Positions 1-13,474 of a DNA stretch of 64,000 bases are shown here, one piece after another. The DNA comes from Strigamia acuminata (Eukaryota > Arthropoda > Chilopoda > Geophilomorpha > Linotaeniidae): assembly GCA_949358305.1 (NCBI GenBank), contig OX442317.1, positions 10,172,186-10,236,185 of the forward strand, given 5' to 3'. The first letter of the stretch is position 1. Each line of letters begins with the position of its first letter. The notes under the pieces were generated by a model that was not told where the DNA came from, did not search any database, and worked only from the letters and a program-made list of their open reading frames with translations. The translations under genes were made by a program, and so were the position numbers.

Positions 1-3000
1 ACAAGTGTTGATATTATAAATTTAATAAATTAAAAAAAAAAAACTAGATGAATGTTGTCTCAAACACTTGCCTTAAAGCTGCAATTATTGGGGGCAATGA
101 AGAAGTTGAAGAGAGTAGAATTTGTGCAAGCTCAGCTTGAGTCATTTGAACCAAGTGTCCCTATTTGTCTCTTGAGTTTCATTAAAGGTGATGGGGACGC
201 TCTAGGTTGCATGAAAAGGTGTGGAGGCCTTAAAAAGACCATTTGATGACCAATGTGGTCTGAAGGGAATGATTTGCCACTTAGTTCTACATTTTTTTCT
301 TTTTTCTAATTTGCTCCATTTAGCAAACCACTAACTCTTCATTGCAATTAAACTCATTCATTTTTTCTTAAAAATCCTTTAAAAAAATTTAAAAAAAACC
401 CACAATCAGTTTGGTTGGTCCATGGTCCTCCACAGAGTTCAACTCATGATTTACAAGTATACAATTGAGTATAATAATTTTCACATATCTTAATACAAAA
501 ATACAACTTAAACTCGAAGGAATCTTCTTCCATCTGATGCTAGTAATCGATGTGGATACTAAACTGACTGAACTATTCTCCTCCAAAATCTATTAGAAAA
601 GCTCCGTTACTATTTCTCCAGTAATCCTCACCAGATGCTGCTGATAACAAAACTGGGCATGCTCAGTCAAGCTATAACAGCAACAACTTGTTTTTCGCAG
701 CTTGTTGGTGGTTTACGACCAGAACTCTCCAAAACGGCGATATACACCCCCGCTCGACAAGCAATTAAATAGTCAAAGAGGTCCAAAAGATCTATGTTTG
801 TGACTAATTTTGAATTTTCGACCTGTACTTCGTCAAAGCCAAGACCCAGGGTGCAAAGGCCTGAAACATCATGTGAAATTCCTCATAGCGCCTACGGGCT
901 ACGTCGATGCTGTGATTGCCCGAATGCTGCTCCATTGCATTATGGGAGCTCAATCCGCAAACATGGCTGAACTTATGCCTCAAAATTGGGCCTAAAAAAA
1001 TCATTTTAGGCCAAGAAATAAACAAAATGTGATGAAGGAGAAAAGAAGAAAAAGAAAATTTAGTTTTGTAGGTACTTAAAGTTTTACACATTTAATTATA
1101 AAATTGAACCTAAATATACAACCAAGACGTGACCAGTGTGGTTGGATTGCCATTTATATTGAAATGACCTGCTATTGGCTATTTATTTATTTATTTATTT
1201 CTCCGTATTGATTTACGCATGTTGTAAGCAAGCCATCTTTTTAGTTTTAACTTCAGTTTTTAGCATCTTCAATCGACAATTACTTCTTTAAGTGATTTGT
1301 CTTTTCAAGTTTGAGTTCACCAACTTATATTTCTCAACCTTTCTTAAGCAATAATGATGCGATTTGCGCGTGCTAAGTTAAACAATCATTCATATCTCAG
1401 CTGCGCACAAGCCCGCGCGCCATTACCGTAGTCATAATATTTTATTAAGGAGCATTCAATAATAAGCCACTTATTTTTTTATTTATGTAAGCAAACTATA
1501 AGCATATACTTAACCAATTTATTACTCAGTTACAAGATAAATTGTTACTCAGTTACAAGATAAATTGTTACACAGTTACAAGATAAATTGTTACACAGTT
1601 ACAAGATAAACTGTTACACAGATAAGCTAACACTAGGACTTGGAATTGTGTTGAATACAGGCCTAAGTAAACCCTTCACCTCCCGCATACGTTTACACAC
1701 GTAATGTTTGCATCAGACCAGGCGGTAATTGGAGACGAAGCCAAAACTGAAGGAGGGCTTAACGCTAATTCAATTATCGATGAACAACTACGAATATAAA
1801 ATGAAGAAGGTAATTTTTTTTTACTCGTACTTGAAAAATAAGAAATTAAAAACTCAAATTAAAAAAAAAAAACAAGTACATTTGTGATAATGTTCATGCT
1901 TGAAAGCCATTCAAATTAGCTAATGCCTAATTAATTTTGCATGACGTTGGTTCGCTAGGTAAAATAACATAAAATGGTCTGGAAATGGAACTAATTACAC
2001 GTTAGAAACATCTTTTTCTTTCTTTTTTTTCTATTTTTTTTAAATCTAAAAATACACGATGCGAATAAAATGTTTCCTGACTTTCTCGAATTAATTCAAT
2101 TGGGAACGAGGCAAAACTAAAACCAAACTCAAACAAAAAATAAAAAAAATAAAAAGAATAAACAATTAATCCTCTGTTTGAAGTTTTAAACCGAACAACA
2201 AATATTAGATAAACAAGAAGCGCTTAACCCGCCGTCAAAAATGCTCGCAAACACGTAATTGCAAACTCGGGTTTCAACTCAACCACTTAAACATAATTCC
2301 CGCGAGAATTTAACGAGATCCCACTTCTTAGGTTTCTATGACAACCACTCGTCTCACTAGAGCGCAGGTCAAAGACACGAATATGGATAAGAAGAGTGAA
2401 ATTTTGCACCAAATTGCCACCAGGGACACTGCGCTAATAGCGAAGGCTAAAGTTGCTAGGAATGTGCCTGCACCTTCGAAATCTCTCGGGACGCCTTGTC
2501 TCAAGTTTAAGGCCCGCCTCAAACTCACTTCGCCAACCCACAAGAGCTTCGATTAATAAAGTTGACATTCTTATTGTTTTATCGAGAAAAAGAGAAGGAA
2601 AAAAATTGAGTTTAACAATCTGCAGTGCCAGTGTAGAGCACAATTGTCACTCGATTCGTATTCATGGCTTTTTTTCTTTATAATTGCCCATTGAGGGTTT
2701 CATTTCACTAGGACAACCTACACTTGTGGTTGTCACAAGAATGTGCTGCTTAGTGACATCAATTGACAAAGAAATTGACCAGAATCTGCCAAATTTTGCT
2801 CTAAGTAGCATATTTGTAATTAATGTTTCAGGGGCTTTGTAGTTGTTTTAAGTGTCAAGACACTGCTGGATGCTGACAGTTAAAGTTTGAGAAAATCTTT
2901 GGCTGCACTTAACAGCTCAAAGGTCAACGTATAAATTTTCTTCGAATAGAGTAGTAAGCTTTGTTTACAGTTTCATTAAGCGTGCTTTTATGGTATTGTT

Positions 3001-3844
3001 TAAATGGTGTCAAATGAGAATACGCTCCAAACTTTATGTCCAACCGGAGAGATTTAATGTCTTTCGGGTCAGTTTAAGTTTAGCTGCGACACGAATATGT
3101 ATACAAGTTAGTTGATTTTGAATAAAATGTGTTTGCTAGGAATTAGGCAACAACCTCTTTATTCTCATTCTAGCATCATCGTTAATGATATTGTCCGTAT
3201 ATTTTACGTGCCTGTAGCAGTTCTACTCTGTGGTCGGCCATCCACCGTCACAAATCATATAAAGCGTGCCTCGTGGAGGCCTAACCACATGACAATCAAA
3301 CAACTTTCTCAGCCCATTCGCTAACTGTTTCACTGGAGCAAACTACTTGCCAGCTTTAATATTTGGCACGTTTAATATTTAGTAATTGTTTAATATTTGA
3401 CAGATTTTTTATTCCACAATCTGGCAGATTTAAAAAGTTTCAATTGTTTAATATTTGGGAGTGCGTTAAATTGTGATGGGTTCACACCGGGGTTGTTACG
3501 CTTCAATCTGTCTGGCGTGCTTGAGCTCTTGCTTCCCATTCATTCTGCCCCTGCTGATCTCCTTGGTTCCTATTATACCACATGCCCCCCCCATGAGGGC
3601 AGCCTATGGCCAGCCAGGCGGCAAGAAAAGTGTGAACAAAACTTTTCCTTTGAATAAAATTGTAAATTTTGAAATAGCCAAAATTTGATTGGAGACACTA
3701 ACTCTGGATCGTGTTTTAAATTTTTCCTATCAGGAAAAGCTTTTTAATAAAATAGTATGTGAGTTCCTAATTTGATTTGTTTTATAGTCTCGAAGTTCTT
3801 CTGCAAGACTAGTTAATCGATGGAAAGTAGGCGAAATTTTATTG
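1..3844. other. AT-rich non-coding stretch
   Basis: No convincing gene is visible. It contains a TTTA run at 1181-1200 and the 23-bp array at 1522-1621. Slightly GC-richer patches at about 820-980 and 2210-2560 carry short open frames (up to 95 codons), but no recognisable domain or splice-site pair accompanies them. Confidence 0.6.
1522..1621. repeat. 23-bp tandem repeat, about 4.3 copies
   Basis: Units start at 1522, 1545, 1568 and 1591, with a partial unit at 1614. Each has the core CAGTTACAAGATAAATTGTT and differs by one or two bases, for example CTCAG versus CACAG. Confidence 0.9.
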
Positions 3845-4550
3845 CGGTAAAAATTCAGATTTTTGCAATTTGTCGGCGCAAAAATTCAAACTTTTGGTTT
3901 TGAATGCAATTTTTTTGGGTTAAAATGCGATGTCTTTGGGTCAAAGTGTAATGTGTGTGAAATAAAATTCAATTTTGTTATGTAAAAGTCTGCTTTCTTT
4001 GTGTAAAAATGCATATTTTTTTCTGTAAAAATGCTGTTTTCTTCTGTACAAATGCATATTTTTTTTGAAAAAAATGCATTATTTTTGTGAAAAAAATGCA
4101 TATTTTTGTGTAAAAAATGCATATTTTTGTGTAAAAAATGCATATTTTTGTGTAAAAAATGCATATTTTTGTGTAAAAAATGCATATTTTTGTGAAAAAA
4201 ATGCATATTTTTGTGAAAAAAATGCATATTTTTGTGAAAAAAATGCATATTTTTGTGAAAAAAATGCATATTTTTGTGAAAAAAATGCATATTTTTGTGA
4301 AAAAAATGCATATTTTTGTGAAAAAAATGCATATTTTTGTGAAAAAAATGCATATTTTTGTGAAAAAAATGCATATTTTTGTGAAAAAAATGCATATTTT
4401 TGTGAAAAAAATGCATATTTTTGTGAAAAAAATGCATATTTTTGTGAAAAAAATGCATATTTTTGTGAAAAAAAATGCATATTTTTGTGTAAAAATGCAC
4501 ATTTTATTTAAAAATGCACTTTGTGTGTGTTAAAATAGAATTTACGTATA
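3845..4550. repeat. 21-bp AT-rich satellite with homogeneous core
   Basis: The core at about 4083-4490 holds roughly 18 near-identical 21-bp units of the form GTG-A7-TGCAT-ATTTTT. The first four use GTGTA and about 14 later ones use GTGAA. Both edges (3845-4080 and 4490-4550) hold increasingly degenerate copies, as expected if unequal exchange homogenises the centre. The unit contains ATGCAT, an A-tract and a T-tract about one helical turn apart. Long open frames in all directions here (up to 204 codons of a seven-residue repeat) are a by-product of a 21-bp unit lacking stop codons and are not genes. Confidence 0.95.
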
Positions 4551-7309
4551 AAAAATTCAACGAATCAGATGAATTTTAAAAATGCCAATTGGTTTGGGTG
4601 CTCACATGGATTATCCTTCTCAGTCCCAATTACCCACATTCACTTTGCCTTAATCTGTGCCAACACAGCTACATGACTCAATCTTTACCATCCAAACTCA
4701 TCTCTTTGTTCCAATTTCTTTACTTTCTTTACTCTGTATCCGAATTCGACAAAAGAAACTTTACACTATACTTCAGACTGCTGCACTACAAGTACTTGTA
4801 TTTGCTCTTCGGTGTAGCTCAAGTCACGCGTGAAGTGTGTTTGTTCTGGACTTTGTGGTCGGTTTACCTATATCATATCATGCATGCATGTTTGACTCGA
4901 CCATAAACTATTTACCCACCAAGATAGCAATCTTAGTGAAAAACACCCGACTAATTCCTAATACCTAATCTTCCTTTCAAGTACACTCAAAAACAACTTT
5001 CGCAAGCCAAATATTTACCTTCATCTAATTAAGAAAGAGAGCATATTAATTTACCATGTTAACATCACAGCGCCAAAAAAATTGTGAAATCCAAAATGAC
5101 ATCATCATCATTACCATCCAGTGTAATAAAATGTCAGAAAGCCATCAAAGAGGCATTTCCCCAATGTCTACAGGAAATGATTACATAAGAATCATTGATC
5201 CCTTGTGCATTATGTATGTAATAAATGAAGTTGGGATAGTCTAGATTGGTGACATATCACATAATCTTTTGGGATTCAAATTAATTGAAATTTTTTTTGT
5301 TGCTTCACAACACTAGACTTTGTCAGTGCACACAAAAGACGCACTTTTCAGTTTTCACAGATTACGAGATTTTCTTTTTTTTTTCTTTTTTTTTGTGATA
5401 GAGAATTGAAATAATAAGTTGAAGAATCAGCAACTTATTGTTTCTGGTTTTTGCTGCGTTTGCTACAATTCCTTTCCCTCCAATCCAAATTAGATTAGTT
5501 TGCATTTTGTCTTTTTTTCAATGATGGATATCAAAAAGTCAGAGAAGCAAATCACAAGCGCCATTAAAAATTAATGCTTTGTGGTGCATGAAGGGCAAGA
5601 AGCCATCTCTCCAAAAAATCTATATTGTTGCAATTCCTATACTTTTCCTTTTGAATTTTACACTTTTCGTCAATTTAATTTCTTTAGCGTCAGAACAGAA
5701 GCCTGCCATTTCTTTGCTTTGGAATGTTATTACACTGGTGATCTCTTAATTCTCTTTAAACGATTGGATCTTGACATAAATATATGTTTTGATGGGTTTA
5801 AACTGAATATTTTAGGCGAAAAATAAACGTATGGAACGACGCGCTTCTACTTGTAGTTGAAAAAGTAAATCATTTTCTTTATTTTGTGTTTTAATAAAAG
5901 AGGGATTATCATACACATTCCAATGACGTTTTTAGCAGTCAAAAACAAGTTCAATATTACACATTTATTATAACTTATAAACTCACATGTAAAACACAAT
6001 TCTGCACATGTAAACATAATTGGTACTTTTTTAATTACGGTAATTTTTTAAACAATAAACTAGTCTAAATACTAATAATAACTAGAAACAAAAAAAGAGA
6101 TAAATAATGAAATGCATACAGTATAACGGTTGTTGAACGCAAAAATGGCGGGAACGTTGTTTCCCGCCAAAAACTAAAAACTAACTCAGGCGATGATGGC
6201 TGACTCCGAAGATGCTCACGGTGGTTCTCACTGACGGCGGCGAGTGAGAGCACTGCTCGTTAGCAGAGATCACTGAATAATAGTAGAAATGCGTGTATCT
6301 ACTGTGGTTGATATACAGGACTGGCTTTGCAAATGTAGCAAAGATAGCAGAAAATGTCCCAAATCACATGAAACGTAACACGGTCAGTACTCGCATGTGC
6401 CAAACCAGAGTAATTAAAAATAATAAATATTTCTAAGTGGTGGTAACAAATACATAAAAATACACTTCATATCACCACACGGATCACAAGTTATGGTCCA
6501 CATCAAAATTCATATATAGGTATTGGGTTATAAGATGTTCGAACAGAAAAATAATGAATGTAATATCAAACTAAAAATTGCAAACTCATTGAGTTGAATT
6601 TGATTGTTGTTGACTCCAGAAAAAGTCAAATAATAATATATGAAAGGGAAAAAATCCTTTTAGCAGCAATAACGCACCCAGAGTGCTTTAGGGCCTGTGC
6701 TTTAGACGAGATTGTAATTATATAAAATCCAAACACTGAAACTCAATAAAGAAACTCATGAAAAATCATCCAATGCATTGAAAATCGCAGAGAGTTTTTG
6801 TCAACTGCTCCTTGGCCTATTGAGCACTGTTTCAGCGAAAAACCCATCAAACTTTAGTAATTACTGCAGCATAACTTTTATAATTCAAGTCAAGACGATA
6901 TTTTCATCATGCCATCTGTAAGGCATTTACGAACAAGTCACTTATGCTGCCAGAATAGAACGAACCTACAGTAAGTTATTTGTTTGAATATTTTCTTATT
7001 TTTTTCATTATTATTAGTGGTATCTATTGAAGTTTATAGACTTCTTTTGGTTTGAATCTAAGCACATTTGTGGCTGCGTGATAGGAATTGATCATGTAAC
7101 TGCAGTATCATTTGTGATTGACTGCTTACTGCTACTTCCTCACTTGCTTTTTGGAGCTACCACTAGAGGAAATCAGAAAAGCACGAGAACGTACTTAAAG
7201 GTAGATAGATATACCCACAGTAAGTGCAGTTCAGAAGTACTTGTATATTCTTTCTGCTAAATGGCTTCTCCACAAGAAACAACAATTCACAAAGTTCTCC
7301 ATAAAAACC
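4551..7309. other. non-coding stretch, nothing recognised
   Basis: AT-rich sequence without a supportable gene. A small hairpin, GGCGGGAACG facing TTTCCCGCC, lies near 6148-6170. No transposon ends were recognised. Confidence 0.55.
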
Positions 7310-7551
7310 TGAGGTGGACTGAATCCTTGACCTCCTCGTTTCCCAGACATAACACTCCTGGACTTCTTCTTGTGGGGTTATATGAAAGATATCGTGGACC
7401 ATACTAAAGTAAGGAATATAAATGAAAACCTTGAGCAAAGTTAACTGCAGCCATTAAGTCCATTGATGAAGCTATGTTAAGGAGGACAGAAATTGAATAT
7501 CGTTTAGATGTCGTCTGTGCAATAAATGGGGCCAATATACAAATAGATTAA
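7310..7551 (+). pseudogene. relic of a Tc1/mariner-type (DDE_3) transposase, C-terminal part
   Basis: From 7343 one frame reads PDITLLDFFLWGYMKDIVD, the conserved segment around the second aspartate of a large arthropod Tc1/mariner-type transposase group (usual form PDLTPLDFFLWGY). That frame stops at 7442. The homology resumes in another frame from 7441 with LTAAIKSIDEAMLRRTEIEY followed by RLDVVCAINGA, ending at a stop at 7549-7551. At least one frameshift, plus decay upstream of 7340, means it is dead. The N-terminal half is not recognisable. The motif is directly visible; the taxonomic hint is inference. Confidence 0.85.
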
Positions 7552-8095
7552 TTATTTGAAAAAAAGTTTACTATTTACTTTACATTATGTACACATTTCA
7601 AAAATATGACTTCTGTTGTAATTTTAATGATTTTTTCAAATTGTCTAAAGACTTTGTATACACCCCTGTACAATAATAATTTATATTGCACACGACACTG
7701 CAGACAAAATATGAATTGTAGGCTAACACTTTTGATAGATTTGTTACGTATCAAAAACAGTCATATTCCCTCCTTTTTACTTTTCCTTGCAGTTAAGCAT
7801 TTTCTCTCCTTTTCTGATTGCCCCACTACTTTATGGCCTATGCCTACCACATTTCTCTCCCACAATGCACCTTGCTCTTGCATTACCGTTATTTCCTACT
7901 GCTAATTTGAACTGTGTGAAGCTAGCTTTAGAGATCTCCAAGGCATGCTGATTGTCACTGACAACTCGGCTCCACCACAAAAGCAACGAAACCAAATTCA
8001 GCGACAAACGACACACCAACCACCACCCACCCTCATTTTTCGCTTCGCTCACTAAGCAGGACTTCTCTACCAGAGCTTCTATACCTGCCATATTT

Positions 8096-8205
8096 TAGAT
8101 TCTTCAATGCAGGAAGCATCATTTTTGTATTTAGTGAAAACTCATGGTCTATCCCCCCAAATTTGTAGTTGAAAAAAAAACCCATGAATTTTCTCTATAT
8201 CTGCC
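8096..8205 (+). repeat. dispersed repeat C, copy 1
   Basis: Sequence around TTCTTCAATGCAGGAAGCAT followed by a TTTGTATTTAGTGAAAA-like stretch recurs at 38798-38870 with few changes. A CCATGAATTTT motif near the end of this copy recurs at about 39197, beyond a SINE. The family is unknown to me. Confidence 0.65.
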
Positions 8206-8520
8206 AAGAAACTGCCACACCGGCCAACAAGTTGAAATCTAAATCAGCATCAGAATAACCAATGAGAAGTAATACAATTTTAGTCCCTGCAGCATTCCAA
8301 TGGACAATTGCACAAGAAAAGACACAATTGGAAATAGCAGGCTTAGTTTTAAGAGTTGCAAATAATTCCCCAATTGAATACAAATATCCATAAAGATAAA
8401 CAGAAAAAGAAGAAGAAAAAAATGTTGTACAAGGAAGAGCAACGTAATCTCATCATGCACATTAATTAATCAGTTGCAATTAATCAGAGAAACAAGTCGG
8501 CTCGCTCTGTGGTTTGTCCT

Positions 8521-8572
8521 TTCTCTCTCTCACACACAAAGACACAGACACACACACAGAGAGAGAGCGAGG
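8521..8572. repeat. compound CT/CA/GA microsatellite
   Basis: Runs of TCTCTC, CACACA and GAGAGA follow one another. Confidence 0.9.
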
Positions 8573-9496
8573 GGTCAACAACTGAAACAACAATCAGTGA
8601 AATGTGCACATGCTTACTGTATATTATTAAATCAGAGTTAGTTCGCTTAGTTTTTTCATTCCCTCTTCCAACATTGATTTAACATAACTGTGTTAGCAGG
8701 AAATTAGACTTACAATTTCTTCTGAATTGGTTTATGCAAATTTATTTTCTTATTAACTCTGAAACTCAACCAAAATCACCTCCCTTTATTAAAATATTCC
8801 AATAAAAAAAATATTAAATTGTTTCATCATGGCATCAAATTTGAATTTTGGCAGTTGGGAAACATTTTCGCCAATATTAAAATAAATATTTCAATTTAGA
8901 AAGCCGGCAAAAAAAATTATATAAATACTTAAAGCACATTATACATGTTGGAGCTTAATTACGAGAAGTTGCATTGCAACTTTTTTATTGCTTTTTCCTC
9001 TTTTAAAGCAGACAATTACAAGCACGCCTGAATAAACATTTCACCTGTTAATCCCTAAACTAAATGAAAAGAAGCGTCTAATAACTTGATACCCACACTG
9101 TGAGCAAGAAAACAAACAAGACACCACCTTGTAAGCTCCTTGATCCTGCCTCAATCCACATGTGGTAAGGTAAATCTCTACTTAAATATGGCTGCTCCTG
9201 ACCTCAAATGTCCAACATTAATTACATTAAAGATAAATTCAATTTCAACATTTTTATAATAAGCTTAATTGCATGGAAAAAACAAGATTATTATTATTTT
9301 CTTTTTTTAATTTTTATTATTATTATATTAAGAAAAGTGGAGTAATTTAGGGCTATTTAGTAATTTATACATTGAATTAAACATGATTCAATTTCAAGTT
9401 GGTGAAAAAGTAATAAATCAATAAAGCAGGACTCACTGCAATTGAATTAAATAGGAAGGAAGAAAATAAACCTCACCACAAAATCACTTTCAACTT

Positions 9497-9498
9497 TA

Positions 9499-9529
<31 letters not shown>

Positions 9530-9754
9530 TTCATATATATTTTCAAATGATTCATAATGAATGAATTTGCATGGGGGAAAAGTATTGGAAAATACGAGAA
9601 ATTTGTGTGAAAAATAAATAAATATAAAAATTCAAATCCTTTATCTTTTAAGTGCATAATGCATCCAAGTGAATTTATATTTTTATTTTGCATGTTTTGT
9701 GCAAAAATTCAATTTTTTTCTTTTAAATTTAATATATATATATATATATATATA
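9497..9754. repeat. two TA microsatellites
   Basis: TA runs occur at 9497-9521 and 9731-9754, separated by AT-rich sequence. Confidence 0.9.
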
Positions 9755-10929
9755 ATAATTGATTCTTCACGTATATATTTTTTTTAATAAAAGTGAAATG
9801 AAGACACGAATAGGAATTCTTTTACTGTCACTTTATTTTGAATTATAGCAAGAAAATTGCATTCTTTTCTTGCTACAAATACGACCCTAAAGGTCACATT
9901 CACATTGTTGCAACTATCACAAATCACAGTGGAACAATATCTGTTTGTGACAAGAAGCCAACTTCAATTGTAGCTGACAATAGCATCTCTACCAAGTTAA
10001 AAAAAGAAAAAGAAAGAAAAAATATAAAGAATCAATTTTTTTTCTTCTTCTGAAACATTTCTGCATCAATGCCATAAAATTGGCAATTTGTTTGCTGTTT
10101 CGTTAAAGCAATTTGTTACATTTGTAGGCTGATCTGAGATAAATTTTTATATTCTTTCCTTTGATTTATTCTCTAATGCTCCATTTGTGTGCATGTTTTA
10201 TTTATCCCGTTATCGTTATTTGTAGTCTTTCAACATATAATGAGAATTGTTGCAAGGAAAAAAAATTAAACAATAAATCAATAAAATTCATTCTCACAAA
10301 TATGAAGAATTTATTTCTTAATTTTAACATTACGTGCACCCGTAGTTTCTATTTTATCTTACCTATATGTCAAAATGTAAAATTTAACATGTAAAATTTT
10401 ACATTTAACGTATAATGACGTTATGAATGAGCTTGGTGTTTATGGACACAAAAAAAAAACAAGAAAAAGAAAGTCATCAACCATCAAAAGCCCAAAACCA
10501 CAACTACAGTGGTTTTACTTTTTACAACCAAATTCAAAATGGCTGCCACAGGAATTAGTTTGGGATGGAATTTCCAATTGTTTTAATACTTGAAAGTGAA
10601 GCGTCCACCACCTAAAAACGTGATTAAAAACAGAATTGTGTAACAAGTTGGCTAATAATGAAAATGAAAAAATTCAAATTGCCGTTTACTTGTAAAACCC
10701 AAAAACTAAATTATAAAAAAACACAAAGTCTCACAAATTCGTACAGTAGTTGAGCATGTTTTTAGTCTTCTGTTTTTGGTTTTTATTACTTGTGCTGAGA
10801 CGTCATTGTAATGGCTACACACAATACTGATGTCCCAGTATTAAATCTTTTTGTCTGTCATTTGAGTCACTTGACTCCTGACACCAGGCTACGCTTGTCT
10901 GACCTTACAAAATCATTCATTGACACTAG

Positions 10930-11042
10930 CTGCATTCAAAGTCTTCTTTTTTTCTTTGAAAAAAGCGTTTTAGGTATTTGTGTTTTTATAACAAAAGCAC
11001 AAACACCTAAAAAACTTGTAACACAACTTTTCGAATGCAGCC
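10930..11042. repeat. 113-bp foldback element
   Basis: The ends GCTGCATTC and GAATGCAGC are perfect inverted repeats. Inside them TTTTAGGTATTTGTG faces CACAAACACCTAAAA with one mismatch, so the whole unit can fold into one long imperfect hairpin. It resembles a very short MITE; no target duplication was established. Confidence 0.7.
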
Positions 11043-11070
11043 ACTGATTAAATTATTACGCAGTAATTGC

Positions 11071-11580
11071 TTTTTAAAGGCTTTTATTTAACTTGACATG
11101 AATGTTTGTTTGTGTGTGTGTGTGTGTGTGTGTGTTTCAACTTCCGGTTTATGTAATTTTGAAAAAAAAAAAAAAAAAAAAAAAATTAATCATAAGATTT
11201 GAAAGTAGACTTTTCTGATGCAGTTTTTGGTCTACTTTCCAATTAATATGATAAGATTAAAATTAAAAGTAGTTAAAAGGGAAAAAATAGCGATTTACAG
11301 CGAAACGTAACCAAACCAGAGCATCACCTGGCGGAACTTGTGTCCTTTAATGGATGCCAAAATGTTCGCCCGATACGAATTTTGATGTTTTCGACATTCA
11401 AAAGATTCCAATAAATTCTGAAACCAGGTTAATCTTGATTTATCTGCCCATACATTTTGTTTTTCAATTTTAATGTGAAAAAGTTCACTAGTTTGCAATT
11501 TTCGGCTCGTAAACGGCAATTTGAAAAACCAATTTAAAAGCCTTTTTCCAAAAGCGTAGTTTTTTATATTTACTTGTTTT
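11071..11580 (+). repeat. dispersed repeat A, copy 1 (uninterrupted)
   Basis: It matches 60423-61242 in the same orientation. Shared blocks include CTTTTATTTAACTTGACATG, CAACTTCCGGTTTATGTAAT, TTTTTGGTCTACTTTCCAAT and CCTTTAATGGATGCCAAAAT, and at the end CCTTTTTCCAAAA and ATATTTACTTGTTTTA. A TG run (11110-11135) and a poly-A (11162-11185) lie inside. The other copy is split by a MITE, so this copy approximates the uninterrupted form. No coding capacity or tRNA-like head was recognised. Confidence 0.85.
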
Positions 11581-13152
11581 AAAATTTAAGCATGACAATT
11601 CCAATTTTCCATTGACAATTCGTGCTCACCACAAACTGACAATTGAAATAAATATTGTCAAAAATTTGATGAATATCTTTTTTTTTTAACTACTTCACAC
11701 TTGTTTCGTCCAAGTTATAGTCATAGTCCTAGCAAAGCACTTTTTCATCCATCCAAACAATTTTCTTTGTGCAAGTAATAAATATTTTCTGAACCAACTG
11801 CTTTATTTCATTTCAAGCTGGCTATATATATAAACATATATTGTACACACACACGTTACATCACCTGCTTACATGGCATTTTCTCCTCGGTTGATATTTC
11901 CTTCCTGTCACCTTCACATCACCAAACAAACCACTGCCACGTTCTGGGGACTCTGCACTTTTCACTTTGCAACCATTTTGAATATCCTTGCAGCAGACAG
12001 TTTATGAATGCATTTTCTTTCTTCTTCCTTCCCCACTAACATTTTTCTTTATTTCTTTTTATTTTTTATGATTTTATTTTACAAACCAAACATTGATGTT
12101 TCAACAGAGCAAATCTCAAATCCCTCCCACCTTTCTGGGTGCAGCACCAACAGCGCAGCACAGCACCATCTCATAGCAAGAATCAAAGACATATAAAAAG
12201 AAAAGTAAAGTTAAAAAAAGAAAAGAAAAAATGAAATTGAACAATTCTTGCAACCTTCCCTTACATTCTATTCTAGCATTTCCTTCATCTACCTTTTCCC
12301 TCATCTAACCGAGCCCAAAACGGTTGCCACCAACCAAAATTTATGATCAACCATTTTGGTGCCCTGGTGTGCCATCTAACAGTGAAGACAAACTATGGTG
12401 CATAACAAAGTTTATGGTTTCTTGCTTGCGAAACTTACAAAGTTTTCAATCTTTTCTATGTTGTTTCCAAGAGTTTTCTCTTTAAAAATCTAAAATAGAA
12501 AATATAAAAAAAAAGCAAATTTTTTTTTTACTACTTCAATTTCTCTTTTTTATTTTAACTTTATTTTAATTAAACAGTTCGTGTTTGCCATCATCATGTG
12601 CGGTTAGAATTGTAATTAATTCCACCTCAAGTGGGAAGTATAAAACAGATCCTGAGTACCCACTTGCAGACCAAAAATGTAAAATTCTTGGCGAATAAAG
12701 GTGCATTGGCGCGTGAGCATGCGCACTAAAGTCAAGCCTAACTTTTATAGTTATGCCATGATGAATTCAGTTACCCCACAAAATCAATAGGTGGGTTCAA
12801 AAACTAATTTACACTAAACGGCCAGTGCAATTGGTTGTGTAAATGTCAACTTACACGAAATGACTTTTCGTGCTGAATCTCACTTTTTGAAACTACGACG
12901 TTGTCAATTGTCATTAACCCTCCCTCAGATAGGCAATGTTTGAAGACGACACTTTGGTTCCCACAGTGTAGTACGTACAGTATTTGGGTGCGCAAAAATT
13001 AAATGTAGAAGGAAAAAGACCGACACAAAAGCACTTTAGTGTATTTTTGTCAAATGTGGCGCTAGTTTGGAAACAACATTTGATGAATCACATGTTTCCA
13101 CATGTCACGCCGTCTGCTGGTAAAACCTGGAAGTACTAAGCAAAGTACTACT
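11581..13152. other. non-coding stretch, nothing recognised
   Basis: AT-rich; short open frames only, none with a recognisable domain. Confidence 0.55.
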
Positions 13153-13474
13153 GTACCGCCCCGTTTAATAGCCCGGGCGTTTAATTTTTTTAGGTCGTCC
13201 CCCCCGGCGCTAATTTGAAACCCGGCGTTTATACGGACCCGGTGATTATCCAAAAAAAGTCTAAAATCAATAAAAAATAATAATAATAATAATTTATCAG
13301 AAAAATTAATGTTTTTTGACCGAACGTGTGAAAACACGTTATGTTTGCCCGGCGCCAACTTCAAACCTGGCGTTAATACGGATCGGGCGCGTATAGAATT
13401 TTGGGTCGATAACTGCCAGGCGTTAAAACGGGGCCGATGCCTTAATGAACCCGGGCTATTAAACGGGGCGGTAC
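13153..13474. mobile_element. MITE with 25-bp perfect terminal inverted repeats
   Basis: The left end (13153-13177) starts GTACCGCCCCGTTTAATAGC. The right end (13450-13474) is its exact reverse complement over 25 bp. The match extends outward with one mismatch as TAC(T/C)GTACC. The interior is GC-rich compared with its surroundings and has several CGGCG-type palindromic pieces, but no coding frame. It is non-autonomous. The terminus resembles those of the MITEs at 27605, 28051, 45151 and 59312. Confidence 0.88.

Larger units (their letters stand above)
7552..11070. other. non-coding stretch with microsatellites
   Basis: No gene is recognised. It holds simple repeats at 8521-8572 (CT/CA/GA), 9497-9521 (TA) and 9731-9754 (TA), one copy of a dispersed repeat at 8096-8205, and a foldback at 10930-11042. 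The rest is AT-rich and shows nothing else. Confidence 0.55.

Noticed and set aside
804-1091. 95-codon minus-strand frame in a GC-richer patch
   Set aside because: No domain, no splice context and a competing plus-strand frame in the same place.
2338-2556. 72-codon plus-strand frame with charged composition
   Set aside because: Two frames on the other strand are open as well; no motif or splice partner was found.
3886-4511. Open frames of 117-204 codons on both strands with seven-residue repeats
   Set aside because: They follow from a stop-free 21-bp satellite unit; several frames on both strands are open at once.
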